Assembly (NCBI GenBank): GCA_035341015.1
Contig: DAOQUL010000002.1
Location: forward strand, 62,001 to 126,000
Reading direction: 5' to 3'
Length of the DNA: 64,000 nt
DNA from: JAKQIM01 sp029557965
GTDB lineage: Bacteria; Chloroflexota; Anaerolineae; Anaerolineales; UBA4823
The notes below the pieces were generated by a model. That model did not search any database. It had not been told where the DNA came from and saw nothing but the letters and a program-made list of their open reading frames with translations. Position 1 is the stretch's first letter. Each line of letters starts with the position of its first letter. Below are positions 45,900 through 55,685 of this stretch, one piece after another. Made by a program: the position numbers and the translations under genes.

Positions 45900-46960
45900 A
45901 TCCAACACCCCCCTCCAACAATCTTGAAACACATCCCGAACGCTATCACCTGTTGGTGGTAGATGATGAAGAAGCAACCCGCTGCTCATTAGCCGATATC
46001 TTACGGCTTGAAGGTTTCACCGTTTATACAGCGCCAGACGGCGAAAAAGCCATTAATCAGCTCAAGAAGAAAGAGAGCATCGATCAGAAGGCCAGCTTTG
46101 AACACGCGACGGATACAGGCGTACTGGGTTCGAGCATCGATCTGGTTCTGTTAGATCTAAAAATGCCGGGCATTGACGGGTTAGACGTGCTCAAGTACAT
46201 CACAGAGCATCGCCCTGGCGGAATGCCCGACTCTCCTGAGGCGATCCGGCCGGTCGTCATCCTGCTCACGGCCCACGGTTCACTCGAATCGGCCATTGAG
46301 GCCTTGCGCCACGGGGCTTCGGATTACCTGCTCAAGCCCTCTTCACCGGCGCAAATTTTAAGTAGCGTGCGGCGAGGACTGGAACGGCTGGAACAAGCCA
46401 GTCAAAAACGCCAATTGATCGAAGACTTAGAGTCGTCAGTACGCAGGCTAAAAGAAGGGGATACCGCCATTGAGTCAGAAACAGCCGGCAGAAGAGGCGG
46501 CGGGCTCGGCGATGGACAATCCTTGCTGCGCCCGGCCGGACTTGCAAACGGTGAACAAATTCACTCTAGCGGCCAGTTGGTCGTATTAACGCTGGGCAAA
46601 GGCAGTCAGCCCGACAGCCACTCAGAGCAGCGAACAGACCAGGCTGATACCAAAATCACCATTGACCTTGCCCGGCGCGAGATCCGCCACGGGAACACCC
46701 TGGTAAAGCTCACCCCCACTGAAGGGCGTTTGATGAAAGTCTTTTTGGAGAATCCGCAGCGCGTTTTCTTGCACCGCGAGCTGGTCTGGTTGGCCCAGGG
46801 CTATGAAACCCGCGACTGGGAAGCACCCGAAGTCTTGCGCCCCCTGGTAAGCCGCCTGCGCCGCAAGCTAGCGCACCTGCCCCGCGGCGAAGATTGGATC
46901 GTCAGCGTGCGCGGCACAGGCTACGTTTTCGACATCGGCGCTATCACAAATCAATCGTAA
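45896..46960 (+). CDS. OmpR/PhoB-type response regulator with enlarged receiver domain
   Basis: The 354-residue regulator has an N-terminal receiver with DDEE, phospho-acceptor Asp87 in LLDLKMPG, LTAHG and LKPS, and a C-terminal winged helix (about 258-352) ending RGTGYVFD. The receiver carries an extra loop of about 22 residues (around 55-77) between helix 2 and strand 3, and a long polar linker (about 185-255) joins the domains. It is the likely DNA-binding output of the two preceding kinases. The ATG at 45896 overlaps the REC-kinase stop (ATGA); the frame is open further upstream only under that gene. Its 3' end overlaps the convergent EamA gene by 10 bp. Targets are unknown. Confidence 0.93.
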   Translation: MNPTPPSNNLETHPERYHLLVVDDEEATRCSLADILRLEGFTVYTAPDGEKAINQLKKKESIDQKASFEHATDTGVLGSSIDLVLLDLKMPGIDGLDVLKYITEHRPGGMPDSPEAIRPVVILLTAHGSLESAIEALRHGASDYLLKPSSPAQILSSVRRGLERLEQASQKRQLIEDLESSVRRLKEGDTAIESETAGRRGGGLGDGQSLLRPAGLANGEQIHSSGQLVVLTLGKGSQPDSHSEQRTDQADTKITIDLARREIRHGNTLVKLTPTEGRLMKVFLENPQRVFLHRELVWLAQGYETRDWEAPEVLRPLVSRLRRKLAHLPRGEDWIVSVRGTGYVFDIGAITNQS

Positions 46961-47892
46961 GGCCAGGGGATATCGCGCGGTAAACCGGGGGGGCGTAACC
47001 AACCCAGCCAACTCTTGCCGCCACCGGAGGAGGGCCTGGTGGGCTTTTCTTTGGCAACCAGAACAATGCTGAACAGCAAGAGCCCTGCCCCAAGCCACTG
47101 CGCCAGGCTCAAGCGTTCGCCCAGCCACAAATGAGATACTGCCAGGGTCACCAACAACTCACTTAACCCCAACAAAGCGGTTTGCAAACCGCCCAGGTTC
47201 TTAACCCCTAAGAATAAGGTCAGGCGAGACAAAAAAGTGACCAGGGCCAGACCCATCACGCTGTTCCAGGCCAGGGCCGGGACTGCCGGGATGGTCATCC
47301 CGCTCAACAAAAACGCCGGCACTACCACCAGGCTCATTGCCAGCAAGGTATAGAAGGTTACCGTTGGAGCAGGCATATCGAACAGGACGCGCTGGTTGAT
47401 TGGCAGATGCGCGGCGTAAAGCAAAGCCGACAGCAGCATCATCAATATTCCAACCAGGTCAACATCCTGGTAATTCGAACGGGTAAGCAGAAAAATGGCC
47501 GGCAAGGTAATGGATAAACGGATCAGCGTCAGGCGGCTGGGGGGCTGGTGATCCAACCACAAAATGAGCACCAAGAACAAGGGGTAAAGCGAATAGAGCA
47601 ACTGCCCCAGGCTGGCGTCGATGCGGCCTAAAGCCGCATAATAGAATAAAGAACCCACGCCGTTGATGCCGCCTGCCAACAGGCAACCCAGCAAACCAGC
47701 CGGGTAGATGTACAAGAAACCCCGTTTGAAGATCAAAATCGCCAGCAAGAGCAAGAAGGCAGCCAGTGCAGTACGCACAGCCACCACGCCCAGGGGAGGA
47801 ATGCCAAGACGGATGGCCTGTTTACCCAAAACAGGGGCCATCCCTAGAAAAATGGCAGAAGCCAGCGCGGCGTAAAGACCCTTTTTTCTCAC
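46951..47892 (-). CDS. EamA/DMT-family transporter
   Basis: This 313-residue integral membrane protein has ten hydrophobic helices arranged as two EamA repeats (about 5-140 and 150-290). The family includes exporters of amino acids and metabolites such as RhtA (threonine/homoserine) and YdcZ-like proteins. The start is GTG at 47890-47892, nine bases after the threonine-synthase-REC stop, so it is probably the last gene of that operon. The pairing with a threonine-synthase-like enzyme makes export of a threonine-related amino acid plausible, but this is inference from position. The basic C-terminal tail is not informative. Confidence 0.87.
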   Translation of the reverse strand: MRKKGLYAALASAIFLGMAPVLGKQAIRLGIPPLGVVAVRTALAAFLLLLAILIFKRGFLYIYPAGLLGCLLAGGINGVGSLFYYAALGRIDASLGQLLYSLYPLFLVLILWLDHQPPSRLTLIRLSITLPAIFLLTRSNYQDVDLVGILMMLLSALLYAAHLPINQRVLFDMPAPTVTFYTLLAMSLVVVPAFLLSGMTIPAVPALAWNSVMGLALVTFLSRLTLFLGVKNLGGLQTALLGLSELLVTLAVSHLWLGERLSLAQWLGAGLLLFSIVLVAKEKPTRPSSGGGKSWLGWLRPPGLPRDIPWPYD

Positions 47893-47901
47893 AGGATTGG
47901 G

Positions 47902-49710
47902 CTATCTAAGCAGAGCGGTCACTTCATCCAACAGCTCATCGCTCATGAAAGTACCTTTTTCCATCAGGGAGTGGATGCGGCCTTGTAAACGCGTTTTCTC
48001 GTCTGAGGTCAGTTCTTTGGCAGTCACCACAATCACTGGTATGGAATCGGTTGAGGGGTCGGTCTTCAGAGAATCTAAGACTGAAAAACCATCCACTTCG
48101 GGCATCATTAAGTCCAGGATGATCAAATCCGGGAGCTGCTGGCGGGCTAACTCAATTGCCTCGCGGCCATTTGAAGCCTCATAGAGGGTATAGCTCCCCT
48201 GGGATTGGAGAATACGGCGGATCAAACGACGAGCATCAGGGGTGTCATCCACGATCTCGATGCGTGAAAACCGCTCTGAGCTGACGCGCGTGAGGGCCGA
48301 AAGCAAACCTTCTTCATCGGCTGCTTCACCAGCAGCGATCTCTGGCTGCAAAAGGCCCGTACCAGAAGCCTGCCCCCCAACCATAGAGCCGAGGTCGCTG
48401 GCAGCCTGCGCCGGGCTGTCTGTTTGCGAGAGGGTAATGTCACGCGACCAGCCTTCGCCCAAGATCATCTTCTCAACCGCCATGGTATGCCCAGAACAAT
48501 TGACCACCACTACATCCGTAGGCTTGATTTGCCCCTGGCGAACAAGTTTGATGAGTCCAGCAAAAGCCACCGCCGCGGCCGGTTCCATCGAGAGGCCCTC
48601 CATCTTGCTCAAGATGTGAATGGTACGGAAGGCCTCTTCATCCGTCACGCTCTCAAAAATGCCCCCACTGCTCTCCAACATGCGCTGGCGCAGGATTGTA
48701 TACGTGCGTCCCGGATCACCCGTTGACAGGGTGGTGATGTGGGTGCGCGGTGAGCGGATCGGATCGGCAATGTCAAGCCTTTGCTGCCAGGCATGCACCA
48801 TGGGGGCACATCCACTGGTTTGGATGCCCGCCAGGGCTGGCACGCGATCGATCAAGCCCATCTGGTGCAGCTCAAGGAACCCTTTTTGTACGCCATGCGG
48901 ACCCAGCCCTCCGCTTACAGCCTGGATATACCAATCCGGAGAGCGCCAAATTGGTCCGGCAGGGGGCTGAGCCGAGGAGCGGGAAGAACGCTTGGCGGTT
49001 GTGACCGCATTGGGGGACCCAAGCAGGCCGGTAAGCTGCTCTACAACCTCATATGCAATCGTCTTCATTGCCTCAACCGAGGGGATCGAGCGCGAACCGC
49101 GTTCCAGGTGCAAATCTCGCTGGCGAGCAAATTCTGCCGCCACCTGCTTGGTCTGGTCATAAGAGGCCGTGACCTTGACCACCTGAGAACCGTACAAGGC
49201 CACCTCTCGCATTTTATCTGCCGGAACCAGGCTGGTCAGAAAAGTCCAAAGCTTGATCCCAGCCCGGGCTGCATAAGCAGAAAACGCGATCGCCACGTTG
49301 CCGGTAGAAGCAAGCACCACCTCAGACACTCCCGCTTCTTTGAGGGCGGCTATCGTCACAGAGGCCTGCCGATCCTTGAAAGAAGATGTCGGGCCTTGGC
49401 GCTCATCTTTGATGTAGATGTTGGGGCAGCCAAGCATCAAACCCAGGTTGGCAGCATGAATGAGCGGGGTTCCCCCTTCGCCAAGCTGCAGCGACAGGTT
49501 GGGGGCATGTACAGGCAGCAGCTCAATGTAACGCCAAAGGTTAAAAGGCCGTTCTGGCAAGGCTGCCGGCAAGATGCGCTTGATAGCATCATAGTCATAT
49601 ACTGCTTCACGCCACTGGCTGCCACAGCTTGGGCAGGTGTGAGAGGTGGGATAGAATGGGGTCTTATGTCCGCAGTCCAGGCATTCGGCAAAGCAATGAC
49701 TAACGCTCAT
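47902..49710 (-). CDS. Threonine synthase-like PLP enzyme fused to a response-regulator receiver domain
   Basis: 602 residues. An N-terminal zinc-ribbon (Cys-x2-Cys ... Cys-x2-Cys, about 11-30) precedes a fold-type II PLP domain (about 35-440). The Schiff-base lysine is in SSFKDRQ (Lys112), STGN forms the substrate loop and SGGLGPHG the phosphate cradle, the pattern of ThrC-like enzymes. A Ser/Lys/Pro-rich insertion of about 25 residues lies near 220-245. After an Ala/Gly/Glu linker (about 445-475) comes a receiver domain (about 478-602) with DDTPDAR, phospho-acceptor Asp533 in ILDLMMPE, VVTAK and a terminal Lys (LMEKG). All key receiver residues are present. I start at the ATG at 49710 (AGGAG upstream), 17 bp after the giant kinase. 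The enzyme may also be another PLP lyase. Confidence 0.92.
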   Translation of the reverse strand: MSVSHCFAECLDCGHKTPFYPTSHTCPSCGSQWREAVYDYDAIKRILPAALPERPFNLWRYIELLPVHAPNLSLQLGEGGTPLIHAANLGLMLGCPNIYIKDERQGPTSSFKDRQASVTIAALKEAGVSEVVLASTGNVAIAFSAYAARAGIKLWTFLTSLVPADKMREVALYGSQVVKVTASYDQTKQVAAEFARQRDLHLERGSRSIPSVEAMKTIAYEVVEQLTGLLGSPNAVTTAKRSSRSSAQPPAGPIWRSPDWYIQAVSGGLGPHGVQKGFLELHQMGLIDRVPALAGIQTSGCAPMVHAWQQRLDIADPIRSPRTHITTLSTGDPGRTYTILRQRMLESSGGIFESVTDEEAFRTIHILSKMEGLSMEPAAAVAFAGLIKLVRQGQIKPTDVVVVNCSGHTMAVEKMILGEGWSRDITLSQTDSPAQAASDLGSMVGGQASGTGLLQPEIAAGEAADEEGLLSALTRVSSERFSRIEIVDDTPDARRLIRRILQSQGSYTLYEASNGREAIELARQQLPDLIILDLMMPEVDGFSVLDSLKTDPSTDSIPVIVVTAKELTSDEKTRLQGRIHSLMEKGTFMSDELLDEVTALLR

Positions 49711-49727
49711 ACAGGAGGCTCCTGAGA

Positions 49728-52700
49728 TCAAGGTTGAGACAAGCGGTTAAGCGCATTTTGGAGGCTGTCGAGAAGATCTTGTTCTTTGAAGGTCGATTTA
49801 TGGAGCATCCGCTGTGAAAACTCTGCCAAACGGTCGCGCTGTTCTTGAGTCAGGTCTCCGGCAGTAAAGATGATGACAGGGATCAGGTTCAAACGCGGGT
49901 CTGAACGAATGGTCTCTAAGATCGTAAAGCCATCCAGGTCTGGCATGAACAGGTCAAGGATGATGGCCTGGGGAGGCTGTTCTTGGATAGCAGCCAGCCC
50001 GGCAGACCCTCCCTGGGCCAGGCGAACGTTGAATTGGGGCTGCGCATCAAAGATCTTCTTGACCAGGCGCAGCACCTGTTCATCATCATCTACCACCAAA
50101 ACATCCTGGGCTTCCCCGCCCTTAGCCCCCCCATTCAAACGCTGCAAGGCCTTGAGCAAGTCATCTTCCAAAACAGGCTTGGTGAGGTAACCTACAGCAC
50201 CCAGGTTAATACCCTTTTGGCGGTTCTCTACGATCGAACAAATAACAACCGGAATTGAGCGTGTGTCAGGATCTTGCTTGAGTTGTTCCAAGATCTGCCA
50301 ACCATCAATGTTAGGCATCATGATGTCAAGCGTGATGGCAAAGGGCTGGTGCTGCCGAGCATAAGCCACCGCCTGGGCTGGGTCAGCCAGCGTGATCACC
50401 TGGTAACCATGGTCAGTCAAATGCCGCTCATACAGGTTGAGCACCTGGCGATCGTCATCAATGGCTAATATCATTTTTGTAGCCTGGGTGCCCTTGCCCT
50501 GCTTGCCGTCCAGCGCTTGAGCATCTTCACCGGCCTGTGCATCCTCTGCCTCTTGCTCTGGAGATGTCAGCGGCAGGGTGAAGTAGAAAACACTGCCTTT
50601 GCCCACCTCACTGGTGACGCCAATGCGCCCGCCGTGCAGTTCAACCAACAAGCGCGAGATCGAGAGCCCTAGGCCAGAACCACCAACCTTGCGCGTGGGC
50701 GAAGAGTCGACCTGAGAGAAAGCCAGGAAGAGTTTCTTCTGATCTTCTGGAGAGATGCCCGGACCAGTATCGATGACCGACACAACCACCTCGGGTTTAC
50801 CTTGAGGCGATTCGGCGATCTCAGTCTTAACCGTGATCGAGCCCTCATCCGTAAACTTGCTGGCATTGGAAAGGAAATTGATCAAAACCTGGCGAATGCG
50901 GGTAGGATCTGCACGAACGATCGGCAAGTCGGGCGGGATGATCTTTTCCAGCTTGATCGGCTTATCTTTGGTCAACCCGGCGGCAGTGGACATGGCACTG
51001 GTAATGAGATCTGCCAGGTTAACATGATCATCGAAAGCCAGCTCCATCTTCCCAGCCTCAATTTTGGAAATATCCAACACGTCGTTGATCAACTGAAGCA
51101 AGTGCTGACCAGCCGAGTTGATGGCGGTGAGGTCTTGCTTTTGGAGGTCTGAGATAGGGCCATCAATCCCTTTCAGGATCACGCGCGAGAAGCCAATGAT
51201 CGAGTTAAGCGGCGTGCGCAGCTCGTGCGACATATTGGCGAGGAACTGAGATTTCAGCTTATCCAATTCGCGCAACTGCTCAGTCGTGCGGCGCTGTTCC
51301 TCGTATAAACGGGCATTTTCAAGAGCCGCGGCGGCTGAGTTAGCCAGGGTCATGGCAAGGTTGGTGTAATCCGATGTAAAGGGACGTTCTTGGTGGAAAG
51401 CACGCAGCTTGATGATACCAAAGCCCTGGCCTTTCGACGCCAGCGGCAGCAGTACCTGCGTCGTGGCATTGTGCACCCGCATGTCATTCAACTCCCATGG
51501 ATCGGCCTTGGGGTCCGATGCCTGGATGATCAGGGGCTGCAAAGTTTCCATCACATTTGCCATAGCCGGGTATTCCACCAGGTTAAAGGATACCCTTTCG
51601 GGGGCATATTCTGGCACATGGTCATCTGGGAAGCGCTCGGCATAAGTGCGCAGGCGCATACCTTGTTCGACGGCCTCTTCTGTCTCTGTCAAAGAAATGG
51701 ACACGTAGGGCATGCCGGTCACGTCACGGAAATGGCTCGCAATGATGTCGCTGATGTCGCCCAGGTCCATGCTGGCGGTTGAAAGCGCCTGGCCGAAGTT
51801 ATAGAGAACGCTCATTTCTTCAGCCCGGCGACGGGTCTCAGCCACGGCTTGCTGGGCAAGTTCATACGCGCGAGCGTTATCGACCGCAACAGCGATCTGG
51901 TCGGCAAGGGTTTGGAGAATGGTTACATCGTCAGGGGTGAAAGCATCCACTTGAGCAGCCTGGACGTCCAGGGCACCAATGATGCGGAATTGACCAGCCG
52001 GCTCGCCTTCAGCAGACGTGGCTGTGTGTTCACCCGACTGGCCGCGCTCACCAATCTTGAGCGGGATTGCCAACTCGGCCCGCGTGTCAGGCAGCAAAGG
52101 ATTGGGGCGGTGAATTGGGCTCTGCAGCACATCGTTCAACACCAACGGCTCGCCTTCTGCGGTGACCGTACCGATCACCGATTGAGAGCCCACCTCCAGG
52201 CGATGGCTGCGGCGCTTCAGTTCCATACCAGCCTCACCCGTTGAGGCGCGCACCAGGGCGTATTTCCCGCTCTCATCGAGCAGGAAGATGGAAGCATGGT
52301 AGAAGCCGTAACGATCACGGATCAGATCGACCGAGCGATTGAGCAACGTGTCCAGCGCCAGGGTGCCCGAGGTATCGCGGGCAATCTCGGCAGCGGTTCC
52401 AAGCTGGGTAGCACGACGGCGAGTTTCAGCCAGCAAGCGCAAGTTCTGAATAGCAACAGCCGCCTGCCCAGCCAGCGCCATTAAGATGCGCACGTCCTGT
52501 TCATCGAAGCTCGTGGGTTGGCTGTAAGCACCGATAATGTGACCAAACCATTCACCACCAGCATACAAGGGGGCAAACACCAGGCTGTTCCCAGCCATGC
52601 CCTCGACGTATGCAGACCGGGCATCATCATCCAGGCGAGGGTCGGCTTTGGCATTCTCAACCACCGTCACCGAGCCAGGTTGATACAGCCTGGGGGTATT

Positions 52701-55685
52701 CTTCCAACCGCTGGTTGACTGGCGAGCCGTAGAGATTTCGGGTTTGGCATCCTCCCCAGCCGGTTCTTCAGCAAGAGACCAGCGAGCAATCGGGGTATAC
52801 CACTCGGGCATATTGCTGCCCACCCAGGCCTGATCAAACAAACCGATGGTGGTATTGTTGGCATTCGGGTGGCCCAAGATGGTAGAGCGCCTGAGGATGG
52901 CAAGGATCTCTTCGTAGGTTTGAGCCGAGTTCAACTCACCCGAAGCCTGGTAGAGGGTTTCTGTTTCTGAAAGGGCGCGCTGGGTCTGCTCATAGAGGTT
53001 GGCGTTTTGAATGGAGGTAGAGATCTGGCCTACCAAGGTTTCGGCCAGTGCCATTTCCTCGGGGGTAAAACTACGGCCCTTTTCAGCCGTATCCAGGGTA
53101 ATGGTACCAATCACCTCACCACCGGCGATGATCGGGAACAACGCCATCGCCTGGATGCCGCGCTGGCGAATCAGGACGTGTAGCGGGGCCAAGAGCGGAC
53201 TGGTCTGCGCATCGGGGATCATTAATGAACGGCGAGTACGCAGCACCTGCTCTGTCGAGGGGTTACCCTTGACCGGGATATGCGATCCTACGGCATCCGA
53301 CTGACCTTTGGCCCGGATATTTTCGTCAGTCTGTTCAGCAACAACCGTCAACGAGGTGCGCTCAGGATTGAGCAGGGCAATATTGGAGTGAGCAAGTTTG
53401 AAGGCTGAAAGCAGCTCACCCGCCACGGCATCCAACACCTGGCGCAGGTCAGGCGACGAAACCATAGCCGACACAACCCGGTTGACCAGGCCAATTTGTT
53501 CGGAGCGTTCTTGGGCTTCGCGAGCGCTCTCTTGAGCGATCGAAACGCTGCGCAAGTTTTGGGTAGCCACTGCCGCCTGCCCGGCCAAGGCCAACAAACG
53601 GCGAATTTCGGGCTCGGGGAAATTTACTTTTTCAGGATAATTGGCATTGATGAAACCAATCCATTGAGCACCCACCACAAGCGGCACAAAGATGGCACTG
53701 GCAGCCTGGAACACCTCGGTATACAGGGAGCGCACACTCTCGTCCAGGCGAGGATCCGCTTTAATATCCTCAATAAACAAGACCTGATCTGAGTGCAGGA
53801 GCTCAGCGATCGATGGGTAAGCCTGCAAGGGATACCGCGCCATGAAATCTTCGGTTTCCTGTGCGGTCCAACGCGTGATGACCTCAATCCACTCGGGGGA
53901 GCGCTGCGGCGTCCAGGGGGTATCAAAGTAATTGATGCTGACATGATGAGAGTCTTGGCCCAACACGCTGTGACGGCGCACTGCCGACAAGATCTCATCA
54001 TAACTTTGAGCCGTGTTCAATTCGGCAGAAGCCTGGTACAGAGAGGCCGTCTCACCCAAAGCGCGTTGTGTCTGTTGGAACAGACGCGCGTTCTGGATGG
54101 CAACAGAGGCCTGGCTGGCTACTGCAGTCATGATACTCAGATGCCGCTGATTGAAGAGATTAACGATCTCTGTGCTCTGCACAACAATCACGCCAATGAG
54201 CTGTTCACCATACAGCAAAGGCACACCACACCAGGATACTGCCGGCTTTGTATCACCCAGGGCCACAAACTTCACACCCAGGCGCTCACGCTCGGCGCTC
54301 AGGTCTTCGCCGTTGAGCAGCAAGGGCACCTTGTTGCGGATGATGTAATCAGAGAAGCCGTACCCCAGCTTGCGCTTGGGTGGATAAATGCGATTGCCGC
54401 TGTTATAGACAACCGGCATGCTAACTTCTTGATTCTCTTCATCGTATAGGCCGACAAAAAAACTGGGGGTGGGCATCAAGCGGCTGACATAGCCATACAA
54501 AGCTTCTGCAATGGCCTCAATGTTCAGCGTAGACGAGAGCGTACGACCCATCTCGTTAAGCACCGAGAGCTCTTCTGCACGGGATTGGGTTTCACTGAAG
54601 AGGAGTGCGTTTTCAATCGTAATACCAATCTGTTGGCCAGCCACCTGCATCAGTGAGACGGCTGCCCCTTGCGATTCGAGGTCGGCACGCGGGGTGGAAT
54701 GGTAAGCGCACAGGGTGCCAAGCAAACGGCCCTTTGATTCAAGCGGCACACCCAGGACAGCACGTTGACCCAGGTTCTGCAAGTTTTGAAGGCGGAGGCG
54801 CAAATCAGCCTGTTCAGATGTTATCGCATCGCCACTAGCTTCCATCTTCGAGATCGTCGCCGCCATGTCTGAGATGCTAACTGATTTGCGATTCTGGAAG
54901 ATAAAATCGGCCAGGGTGCCAACCAGGCCCTCAGATTCAATATAGTCCACCATGGGCACGGGCAAGCCGCGCTGAACAGTCATCTCGTGAAGGCCAGAGA
55001 TCTCATTCACGGTGCTGATGAGGCCAACATCCATGCCAACAGCCAGTAAAACCTGTTCCAGCAGTTCTTGGAGGGTCTCCTTTAACTCAAGAGAACGTGT
55101 AGCCGCCGTAGCAATGGCGTAGAGCGTACGGGTTTCGGCCAGGGCCGACTGAGTCTCTTGAAAGAGGCGGGCATTTTCTAGGGCCAAAGATAATTGATCA
55201 GCAACTTCTTCAACCAACCTGCGTTCATCTTCGCTCCAAGGGATATCGGCCCTTAGGCGATCGGGAGAATCATCCAATATCTCCAACACCCCACCTACGG
55301 CACGCTCGCCGCTGGCTTCTCCCATGGCAGTTTGAAGCCCAAAGGGAACCGCAAGAACAACGCTATCACGCGAGACCGGCAGTCGATCTTGGGTAGAAGC
55401 AATCGAGACAGACGGAGGCGCAGCAGGCTTCGGCTTGACCACCAAGGCAGGAACAGGTGCTTCAGGTTGAGAAAGCACAGGCTCCTCGGCAGTTAAGGTC
55501 TCTGGAAGGGCGCTGGGGCGTTCGGCGTCCATCTGCAGCCCCGGTGCCTCCAATACATCTTCAACAGGCGCGGGACTAACTGCAGGCGGCACTTCTTGGC
55601 TGCCGCTCTGCGGAAGATCAGCGGTCTCTTGACCGAGATCTTCAAACAGGCTGTCAATCCGGTTGCGAAGCTTTTTCTTGGACAT
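49728..55685 (-). CDS. Giant soluble hybrid histidine kinase: about 8 GAF modules, transmitter, two receivers
   Basis: 1985 residues without a transmembrane helix. A Pro/Ala/Glu-rich N terminus (1-95) is followed by the C-terminal half of a GAF (about 100-180) and seven full GAF modules starting near 183, 372, 547, 728, 907, 1093 and 1290, most ending with an A-(L/I)-x-N-A-x-L coiled-coil entry. HisKA has H-box SHELRTP (His1487); HATPase_c (about 1590-1700) has DTGPGIS and GSGLGLS. Two receivers follow with acceptors Asp1787 (LDIMMPN) and Asp1911 (LDLFMPD). Modules at 547 and 907 are near-duplicates. It could act as a hub for the three kinase-less receptors encoded upstream. Its start overlaps the ParA gene by 32 bp. 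Confidence 0.95.
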   Translation of the reverse strand: MSKKKLRNRIDSLFEDLGQETADLPQSGSQEVPPAVSPAPVEDVLEAPGLQMDAERPSALPETLTAEEPVLSQPEAPVPALVVKPKPAAPPSVSIASTQDRLPVSRDSVVLAVPFGLQTAMGEASGERAVGGVLEILDDSPDRLRADIPWSEDERRLVEEVADQLSLALENARLFQETQSALAETRTLYAIATAATRSLELKETLQELLEQVLLAVGMDVGLISTVNEISGLHEMTVQRGLPVPMVDYIESEGLVGTLADFIFQNRKSVSISDMAATISKMEASGDAITSEQADLRLRLQNLQNLGQRAVLGVPLESKGRLLGTLCAYHSTPRADLESQGAAVSLMQVAGQQIGITIENALLFSETQSRAEELSVLNEMGRTLSSTLNIEAIAEALYGYVSRLMPTPSFFVGLYDEENQEVSMPVVYNSGNRIYPPKRKLGYGFSDYIIRNKVPLLLNGEDLSAERERLGVKFVALGDTKPAVSWCGVPLLYGEQLIGVIVVQSTEIVNLFNQRHLSIMTAVASQASVAIQNARLFQQTQRALGETASLYQASAELNTAQSYDEILSAVRRHSVLGQDSHHVSINYFDTPWTPQRSPEWIEVITRWTAQETEDFMARYPLQAYPSIAELLHSDQVLFIEDIKADPRLDESVRSLYTEVFQAASAIFVPLVVGAQWIGFINANYPEKVNFPEPEIRRLLALAGQAAVATQNLRSVSIAQESAREAQERSEQIGLVNRVVSAMVSSPDLRQVLDAVAGELLSAFKLAHSNIALLNPERTSLTVVAEQTDENIRAKGQSDAVGSHIPVKGNPSTEQVLRTRRSLMIPDAQTSPLLAPLHVLIRQRGIQAMALFPIIAGGEVIGTITLDTAEKGRSFTPEEMALAETLVGQISTSIQNANLYEQTQRALSETETLYQASGELNSAQTYEEILAILRRSTILGHPNANNTTIGLFDQAWVGSNMPEWYTPIARWSLAEEPAGEDAKPEISTARQSTSGWKNTPRLYQPGSVTVVENAKADPRLDDDARSAYVEGMAGNSLVFAPLYAGGEWFGHIIGAYSQPTSFDEQDVRILMALAGQAAVAIQNLRLLAETRRRATQLGTAAEIARDTSGTLALDTLLNRSVDLIRDRYGFYHASIFLLDESGKYALVRASTGEAGMELKRRSHRLEVGSQSVIGTVTAEGEPLVLNDVLQSPIHRPNPLLPDTRAELAIPLKIGERGQSGEHTATSAEGEPAGQFRIIGALDVQAAQVDAFTPDDVTILQTLADQIAVAVDNARAYELAQQAVAETRRRAEEMSVLYNFGQALSTASMDLGDISDIIASHFRDVTGMPYVSISLTETEEAVEQGMRLRTYAERFPDDHVPEYAPERVSFNLVEYPAMANVMETLQPLIIQASDPKADPWELNDMRVHNATTQVLLPLASKGQGFGIIKLRAFHQERPFTSDYTNLAMTLANSAAAALENARLYEEQRRTTEQLRELDKLKSQFLANMSHELRTPLNSIIGFSRVILKGIDGPISDLQKQDLTAINSAGQHLLQLINDVLDISKIEAGKMELAFDDHVNLADLITSAMSTAAGLTKDKPIKLEKIIPPDLPIVRADPTRIRQVLINFLSNASKFTDEGSITVKTEIAESPQGKPEVVVSVIDTGPGISPEDQKKLFLAFSQVDSSPTRKVGGSGLGLSISRLLVELHGGRIGVTSEVGKGSVFYFTLPLTSPEQEAEDAQAGEDAQALDGKQGKGTQATKMILAIDDDRQVLNLYERHLTDHGYQVITLADPAQAVAYARQHQPFAITLDIMMPNIDGWQILEQLKQDPDTRSIPVVICSIVENRQKGINLGAVGYLTKPVLEDDLLKALQRLNGGAKGGEAQDVLVVDDDEQVLRLVKKIFDAQPQFNVRLAQGGSAGLAAIQEQPPQAIILDLFMPDLDGFTILETIRSDPRLNLIPVIIFTAGDLTQEQRDRLAEFSQRMLHKSTFKEQDLLDSLQNALNRLSQP

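Noticed and set aside
47902..49710. Threonine synthase and receiver as two separate genes
   Set aside because: There is no stop, start codon with Shine-Dalgarno or frame change in the linker; the reading frame is continuous.
48781..49725. A 314-codon plus-strand frame opposite the threonine-synthase-like gene
   Set aside because: It mirrors the conserved PLP domain, has no Shine-Dalgarno and resembles no protein.
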